Shown piece by piece: positions 58,197-64,000 of a stretch of 64,000 nucleotides of DNA. Each line of letters starts with the position of its first letter. Position 1 is the first letter of the stretch. Source of the stretch: Struthio camelus (lineage: Eukaryota; Chordata; Aves; Struthioniformes; Struthionidae); assembly GCF_040807025.1 (NCBI RefSeq), contig NC_090942.1, positions 194,054,247 through 194,118,246 of the forward strand. The letters run 5' to 3'. The notes beneath the pieces are model-generated. The model searched no databases. It was given only the letters and a program-made list of their open reading frames with translations, and was not told the DNA's origin. Both the position numbers and the translations under genes were made by a program.

Positions 58197-59367
58197 CCTG
58201 TCAAATTTCACATATCTCTTAGAGGACTAAGCTGTGCTGGTTTGGAGCTCCCTTATGTCTCCAGAATAAACATACAACGGTCTAAAGCTTTATACCTGAA
58301 GATAAAAAGGTATATCTGACATCCGTGGTACTGACAAAAATAAAAGGGGGGTTCTTGTGCCTTCTCAGTGGGGTTAAAATAGACTAGTTATTGGGGAGAT
58401 GCAAAGTAAGAGGTGTTCCTGTTCTGAAGTCTGCCAAAAACTCTAGCTTTACCTGCACCTAAAACATGCTGACGTGATACAGGACATGGACGGACGACCG
58501 TAAGCTATTTACTGCAGTTTAGCAAGTGACTTCTGATCAGCTGAGTCAACGCACACAATTTTGTGCTCCTAGCTTTTTGGGAGTATGGAGTGGAGCATAG
58601 CAAAGAGGGGTATCACTTCACTCAGCTGAAACTGTGCGAAACTCCATACATTGATTTTGTCCCTTTGATTGGGAGTTAATCGAAACACTTCTGGACCCTT
58701 CAGAAGCAACCTCCCTGTTGAAATCACTCTAGGATTCCACAAGCTGTGGAAAGGTAAATTAGCAGTAGCTACAGCATGTATCAATGATCAGTAACGCTCA
58801 AAGTACTCAGAGTACTCAAGTACTCTGCAAGAACAGGTCGTGTTTCTGGGAACTGCCCTATGCCTGCAGTCCCTGCTGAGCTGCGCATGTGAGTCTATCA
58901 GTACATGCATACTTACCTATTTTAGCTTAGATTCATGGTGTTTTCCCTCAGATATAACTGAGCGCTCCTATTTGCAAAGCCCAAACCAAGGAAAAAAGCA
59001 TTTTGAATTCCAGAAAGTAAAATATGTTTTTTCCCATCAGTTTTAACAATAAGTTGTAGGCTTCAGATCTGGGTGATTTTTCTGTGTGTGATCATTTTCT
59101 TGACAACATTCCTTTTAAATGATTTGAGGCTCTTCTTCAAAATACAGCAAGTGTTAACGAAGAGCAGATTCGATTATAAGCAGTTCTATAAACAGTAAGT
59201 CAACTTGTAAATGATTTTATTGCTTTAATTTAGAAATACGCTGCTGAGTCTGTGACAACCTTGAGGGCCGGCGAGCTGACTGTGCATCTGAAATGATCAG
59301 GAATATTTAAGAGATTAGTGTTTAGCCGCAAAGTATTTTGAATTGTGTATTGATTTCTTTTTCCTAG

Positions 59368-59449
59368 TGGGACTGCAGCGCTACTGGAAGATCTAATTGC
59401 TGAGAAATACCTACGCCCTGATGCCGTGAAGCTTGTGACTGATATATAA
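59368..59449 (+). other. Orphan terminal-exon-like segment
   Basis: A good acceptor (TTGATTTCTTTTTCCTAG) is followed by an open frame reading GTAALLEDLIAEKYLRPDAV and then KLVTDI, ending at TAA 59447-59449. An ATTAAA (59449-59454) overlaps the stop. The peptide looks protein-like, but I find no partner exon and recognise no family. It may be chance or a remnant. Confidence 0.25.
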
Positions 59450-60574
59450 TTAAACTGCGTGTTGCCTGCAGTTGCCATCGGTCTGGTAGAAGATGAGGGT
59501 TTTAGGATAATTGTCCAGATTCAAATTCTTTGCGCACACCAGCAGGCCTGACCAAAAGATGCACACAGTGACTACTGACTAGTACAGAATACAGGAAACG
59601 TTACCCGCGGGGCGTTACAGCTGTGCAATGCAATACTACAAGGAGCATATTGCCGCCGTGTGGCTATTTGTGTTACCTACATCCGTTTCTGCTAAGCCAC
59701 ATGGTATTTTTGCCTCTTTGCACGGCGCTGGCAGGGAGGTAACTTGGTGGGACCTGGTGGGAAATCTGTTTGGAGCTTAACTTCAGCTGCCCTGGCAGGA
59801 GTTAGGCAGGACAGAAGTGTGATGGGTGTGCAGGGAGCTTGGCTTTGAGGCGCTCTGCAGGAAAAGGAGGTGTTTTCTGGGACGGAAGAGGTCTGGCAGG
59901 GAGGGCTGCCTGGGGTATGGGTATTTGGCCTTGGGATGTGGTGGCCCGTTGTGCGGCTGGAGAGGCACCATCCCTCCGTGAGCAGAGCGTTTCAGCACAA
60001 GAGGGATGGGTGACTTCTAGGAGCCGACAGGCTGGGAGGGGGATGCCATGGAGGCTTGTCTGACTCCAGAGAGAAAGAGGTTTCCTTGCTACATGTCTTC
60101 CTTTCCATCCACAGTCGCACCAGTCCAAGCCTATCTCCTGGGCCCACTACTGCTAGTCAACCACAGGCAAACCAGTTGCAGAGGCAAGGGCTCCCTGAAA
60201 GCCATTTTGCCTTTCTTCATCCTTGGGGAAGTCCTCGTTGCTGAGGAGGATGGACATCAGTTCTTCAAAAGGCCAACAACAGGAGTTCCCTGTTCATCAC
60301 AGCTTTGGTTTTGGTTCAGTTTCAGTCTAATCTGAGCCAAACCCATGTTTCCTTCCCGTTTTTTTTTTTTTTTTTTCTGGTGGATCTGGGGCTCCTATGA
60401 TCCGTTTCAGTCAGATCGGGGGTCCTGCTAGTGTTCCTGCTCACGGCAGGGTGCCGTTTTCCTCAGCAGCAGCCAAGGCCCTCAAGGCAGATCCTTCGGA
60501 CACGGCACTCCCTGGCTTGGACGCGGAACGCTCGGCCGCGGAACGCTCGGCGCGACTCTCGTTTCCAGCCGGCA

Positions 60575-60584
60575 GCGCATGCGC
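60575..60584. promoter_or_regulatory. MRPS31: NRF1-type binding site
   Basis: GCGCATGCGC is the palindromic core of the nuclear respiratory factor 1 motif. It lies 66 bp upstream of the MRPS31 start codon in a CpG island. NRF1 is known to drive many nuclear genes for mitochondrial proteins, so the site fits the gene. Binding is inferred. Confidence 0.6.
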
Positions 60585-60649
60585 GCCGCGGCGATGTGGG
60601 GGGTGGGGGACCGCGGAGAGCGACGGACCGCCTGCGCGCGGGCGGGACG

Positions 60650-60789
60650 ATGTGGAGCCGCGTCGCTGCTTGGGGCGGCCGGGCCGGCGGCTGCGATCGC
60701 CTCGCCGCCCGGGGCCGCCTCGCCGCCCAGCTCGTCACGGGGCCACCGAGGGGCCAGCAGGCGGCGGGGACGGTGCGGCAGCCGCGCAG
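60650..60789 (+). CDS. MRPS31: MRPS31 coding exon 1 (targeting peptide)
   Basis: ATG at 60650 and donor GTATAG at 60790 bound 140 bp (46 codons plus two bases). The exon ends within a serine codon completed in exon 2. Two earlier ATGs (60579, 60594) are in one other frame and would start an overlapping upstream open frame if included in the transcript. Confidence 0.8.
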
Positions 60790-63700
60790 GTATAGCGGGG
60801 GCGGGAGGGCGAGGCCCGCCTCCCGTAAATCCTCGGCCTCCGCGAGGGCGCGCGCGGATTGGCGGTGCGCCGCAGGGCGGTGTTTACGGTAGCGCGGGGA
60901 GCCGGCGCCCTTCGCGCCGGGAGCCGCGCTGCTCCCGCGGGGGCGTCCGGCCGCGCCGGCGAGGAGCCCCGACGGGGGGCTTCCCGGTTGGGTTGGAGTT
61001 GTGCTCCTCGTTTTGCTCTGCTTGCCCCTTATTTCTTCTCTTCGCGGTTTAGTTTTGTGAGTAATACGGCTTTGCGAGCTGAGGAGAGTGTCACACCTTG
61101 CATGCAGAGGGGAGAGGGAGAAAGCAGAGCAGTGCTGCCTGTTGGCAGGGCTGCGTGCCCAAAGAAAGCAGCGTATGCAAAGGTTGCTTGGAAGTCTGTC
61201 TTTCTCTTTACTGAAAACATTTCATTCCTTTTAATAAAACGTCGGATGCGCGTTTCTTACCTCGAAGCTCCCCATTTGTTTTTGGACAAACTGTGGTAAC
61301 GTGATAGCCCAACGTTTAAAGCAGGTTGGCGCCTTGCGTGTGCTTCTGGAGGTCAGATGGGGTTTGCCCAAGCAGGGGAAAATCCTAATACTGTGTTGCA
61401 CCAAGCAATGCAAACTCTGCGTAGTCCTGGCTTTAAATGTTTCAGGCTTGTATTCTTGCTCTCTGTGTTGTTTCCAGTGCTGCAAGCAGAGATTTCTGAA
61501 TGGATTAAATAGTTTTAGGGAACATGCAGCGTGAACTAATGAAAAAGATGTGTTTGGGGAGAAACCTGTGAAGAACAACTCTACATAAACCGGCAGGATT
61601 CCTGCCCTCTTCTCAGTAACGTGGTTCTGAGGTTTTGCTTACGTTTTCTTGTTGCCTGTTGTCGTTGAAATTAGGGCTTAACGCTGACAATGTATTAAGT
61701 GCAGAGCTACTGAAGTAGCAACGTGGTGCCTCCTGACAATAGCAGATTTTTGTCTGTTTGTTAGCCAAAGATGGGGGGGAGTGCGTGTGAGAGGAGGAAG
61801 GAAGTGTCAAAATTACTTCAGATCTGTTGCAATAAAATATTCCACTGCAAAATAAATATTCCATTGCAGGTTTCTCTTAGTAACTTGAGGATGGTCATAA
61901 CACAAAAAGTATCTTTGAGTTGAAAGATTCAAACATTTCATTTTAAAATGCTGATGAGAACTGTTGTTTGAATTTTATGATAGTTTTTCCAGAGAAGACG
62001 GTTGCACCTCTATTTCAGCAATATCTTAAAGCAGCCCCCCTCTGTCGTTGACATCACATCCTTGCCTGTACTATGCCAGGTAGAGCATAGTGAGTACTTG
62101 GCGGTGAGGTGGTAAACTAGTTGGAGGAGCGGTTCAAGATGGAAAAATAACCAAAATAACTGTTCTGTTTGTTTCTGAATTATTTTGCAGCAGGATCCGT
62201 TCTCCTGAATGGCTGCACAAATGCTTGGCTGGTATCTTGCAGGGCACAGGGTAGGGGAATGAAAACGATTCTTTCCTTAGTGCCCCAAACATCAAATTAC
62301 AGTGAGAGTAAACAATGTGGAACTGAAATGTGTATGTACAGTCTGGTTGTTGCCAAATTTTTTTTTTCTTTTTTGAAGGGGCTCAGGAGCAATTTCTTTG
62401 GTGCTTAGTTTTAAGCATTTCAGTGAGTTTTCTGTAGTACTAGTGATTTAAGTATCAGGTGCTGGAAGTTTGGCGTTTTTTGTACTTTTGTAAACCTAGA
62501 TAAAAATCTCAGATGTGTTCAAATGACTCATTCAAATTCACGTGGTTACAAGGTCTGTAGTTTTGAGTAAAGCCAGCAGCTGTGATAAAACGTGGGGATT
62601 TCAAATTCTCAGTGTGCTATCTAGTGCAGGGTTACGTGTTAAGTTTTGTTTCAGTTCGTGGTTTAAGCACAGTTTATTTGTGCAGGAAATAAAGTTGCTT
62701 ACATGACTGGGTGATGAAGAAACCATAAATAGCCAACAGTTATAAATTTTGCCCTTCACCTTTCCCGAAGAGCAAAAAGTACATGTTTGAGTACCTAATT
62801 CAGTTTGTACGTAGTTAGGCCTAGACAGTTATAATTAATGTTTTTTGTAAGCTTACAAATGTAGCATTGGAGCCTATTTGTAACTTCTGCTTTTTTTCCT
62901 CTCTCTCCCTCTCTTTTTTTTCTTTCCCTTTTCTTTTTTTTTTTATTTTTAACTTTCTGTATTATCTAGCAAAATGCAGAAACTCTTTAGTACTAGCACT
63001 GTCCTGTCCACTAAGGAAGACGGATCGACCGCTTCAACAGACAGCACCACCAAAACGGCATCAAAGAGTCAGGGGGATTCAGCAGAAACACCAAAGCAGA
63101 AGTTGTTAAACATTATTGGTAACATGAAAGTAGAAGTGAGCTCCAAGAAGAAATTCCAGCAATTAAAACCACGTGAGACCGAAAAGCAAGCTACAAACCA
63201 GCTGGAAAGCCTGGGCAGTAAAAGTAGTACATTTCTGAAAGCTACAGAAGACATCCAGCGGTAAAGCCAAATAAACACACTTCCTCTCTGTTTTCTTCTT
63301 TTTCAAATTGTTCTTGTCATTATGTATGACAAATCAAAGCATCAAATGCTGTTACCAGATAGAGAAACAAATATTGTAAGGGAATTTAGTGTAGAAGCTT
63401 ACATTACGGTCACTAGGGAGAATCTGGACAAAAGATGTTATGTGCTTTCTGTGATATGCAACTTTTTCTCTGCAGTGAGACTCTGGAAAGGTAACATTAG
63501 CGCCTGTCCATGGGAAGTTATTTTAATGGGAAGGAGAAAATATCATTGTTCAAACAAAATGTAATAAAACTGAGGAGAAAGAAAAAAGTGTTTTATATGA
63601 GAGTGGCATCAAGATTAAGTCTTGTGGGTGGCTCTCCTGCGCAATCTGTTATTTCGGGTTTATAACATTGCAGGTCTGTGCTGCCTGTGGTCATCTCAGC

Positions 63701-64000
63701 TTCACTTCTGACACAGTACTCAGTGGTATAGGGCTCTTGTTTTCACAGATTTGAGAACAACATCTTGTCAGTGTCGTTTAGCGGTTGATGAATAGTGGAA
63801 CACAGGACAAACATGGGCTTCCCCGGACCGCTAGGATAATGTGTAACTGTTATTTCTGAGTTATTAAAGCCTAAAATGACAATGTGAAAATGATAATTTA
63901 AATACATTAAGGCTTTTTTCTTCATGTTTTCATATTTCTTCTGTCTCTTACAGAGGCAAGCCTTTAAAACAAGAACTAGTGGAGGCTGCTTCTGCAGTTG
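60650..64000 (+). CDS. MRPS31: Mitochondrial ribosomal protein S31, 5' part (continues past window)
   Basis: Three exons join in phase: 60650-60789, 62970-63260 and 63954-64000, giving the first 159 residues. The start, MWSRVAAWGGRAGG, opens an arginine-rich, almost acid-free leader that fits a mitochondrial targeting peptide. Exon 2 encodes a lysine- and serine-rich low-complexity stretch and KLLNIIGNMKVEVSSKKKF. Exon 3 begins RGKPLKQELVEAASAV, a conserved MRPS31 block. MRPS31 is a component of the small subunit of the mitochondrial ribosome. The gene is divergent from SLC25A15, the same neighbour relation I recall on human chromosome 13. The rest of the protein lies beyond 64000. Confidence 0.9.
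62886..62969 (+). other. MRPS31: Long polypyrimidine tract before MRPS31 exon 2
   Basis: More than 80 bp of mostly T and C (TTTTTTCCTCTCTCTCCCTC followed by long T-runs) precede the acceptor TATTATCTAG. It is unusually long for a splice-site tract and resembles the 54.8-kb tract in composition. Confidence 0.6.
62970..63260 (+). CDS. MRPS31: MRPS31 coding exon 2
   Basis: 291 bp between TATTATCTAG and GTAAAG encode residues 47-144, including MQKLFSTSTVLSTKEDGS, the low-complexity TDSTTKTASKS stretch and KLLNIIGNMKVEVSSKKKFQ. Confidence 0.9.
63954..64000 (+). CDS. MRPS31: MRPS31 coding exon 3 (partial)
   Basis: After TGTCTCTTACAG the frame continues GKPLKQELVEAASAV up to the window end. The exon has no donor inside the window. 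Confidence 0.9.

Larger units (their letters stand above)
57937..60500. other. Spacer between the pyrimidine tract and MRPS31
   Basis: I see no gene in this 2.5-kb spacer. It contains an (AAAT)n microsatellite, a T-run (about 60360-60377) and one orphan exon-like segment at 59368-59449. Other open frames are short and lack recognisable motifs. Confidence 0.5.
60500..61000 (+). promoter_or_regulatory. MRPS31: CpG island, MRPS31 promoter and first exon
   Basis: A strongly CpG-rich block spans the MRPS31 start codon and first donor. It includes two tandem 15-bp copies around CGCGGAACGCTCGG (60522-60553) and an NRF1-type palindrome. Confidence 0.7.

Overview
This is vertebrate nuclear DNA, most likely from a bird. 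Four multi-exon genes can be assembled from the sequence. They have GT-AG introns of roughly 0.1-4 kb, GC-rich promoter islands and old CR1-type LINE fragments. The window shows no bacterial, phage or plasmid features. The protein at 18.3-35.8 kb has the form of avian voltage-sensing phosphatase, and the order (FGL1-like) - TPTE2 - SLC25A15 - MRPS31 fits an avian chromosome. The species cannot be named from sequence alone.

Layout: (1) 1.6-9.1 kb, minus strand: a complete secreted fibrinogen-like protein related to FGL1, in seven coding exons (335 aa). (2) 9.1-17 kb: no convincing gene; one candidate 5' untranslated exon and degenerate sequence. (3) 17.1-18.1 kb: GC-rich island that is the probable TPTE2 promoter. 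(4) 18.3-35.9 kb, plus strand: complete TPTE2, a voltage-sensing phosphoinositide phosphatase in 18 coding exons (511 aa), with voltage sensor, PTEN-like active site and C2 domain all intact. (5) 35.9-38.6 kb: tail-to-tail intergenic space with a CR1 fragment. (6) 38.6-54.4 kb, minus strand: complete SLC25A15, the mitochondrial ornithine carrier, in six coding exons (301 aa), with a likely non-coding first exon in a CpG island. (7) 54.8-57.9 kb: an exceptional 3.1-kb almost pure pyrimidine tract built on an 18-bp unit. (8) 57.9-60.5 kb: spacer. (9) 60.6-64.0 kb, plus strand: the first three exons of MRPS31, a mitochondrial ribosomal protein, starting in a CpG island with an NRF1-type site; the gene continues beyond the window.

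All reading frames were joined by hand. At each of the 32 coding junctions the splice sites and codon phases close, which is the strongest evidence for the four models. SLC25A15 and MRPS31 are divergent nuclear genes for mitochondrial proteins, separated by the pyrimidine tract. TPTE2 and SLC25A15 converge. The FGL1-like gene and TPTE2 diverge across about 8 kb. The very long open frames at 54.3-58.1 kb are artefacts of the pyrimidine tract, not proteins.
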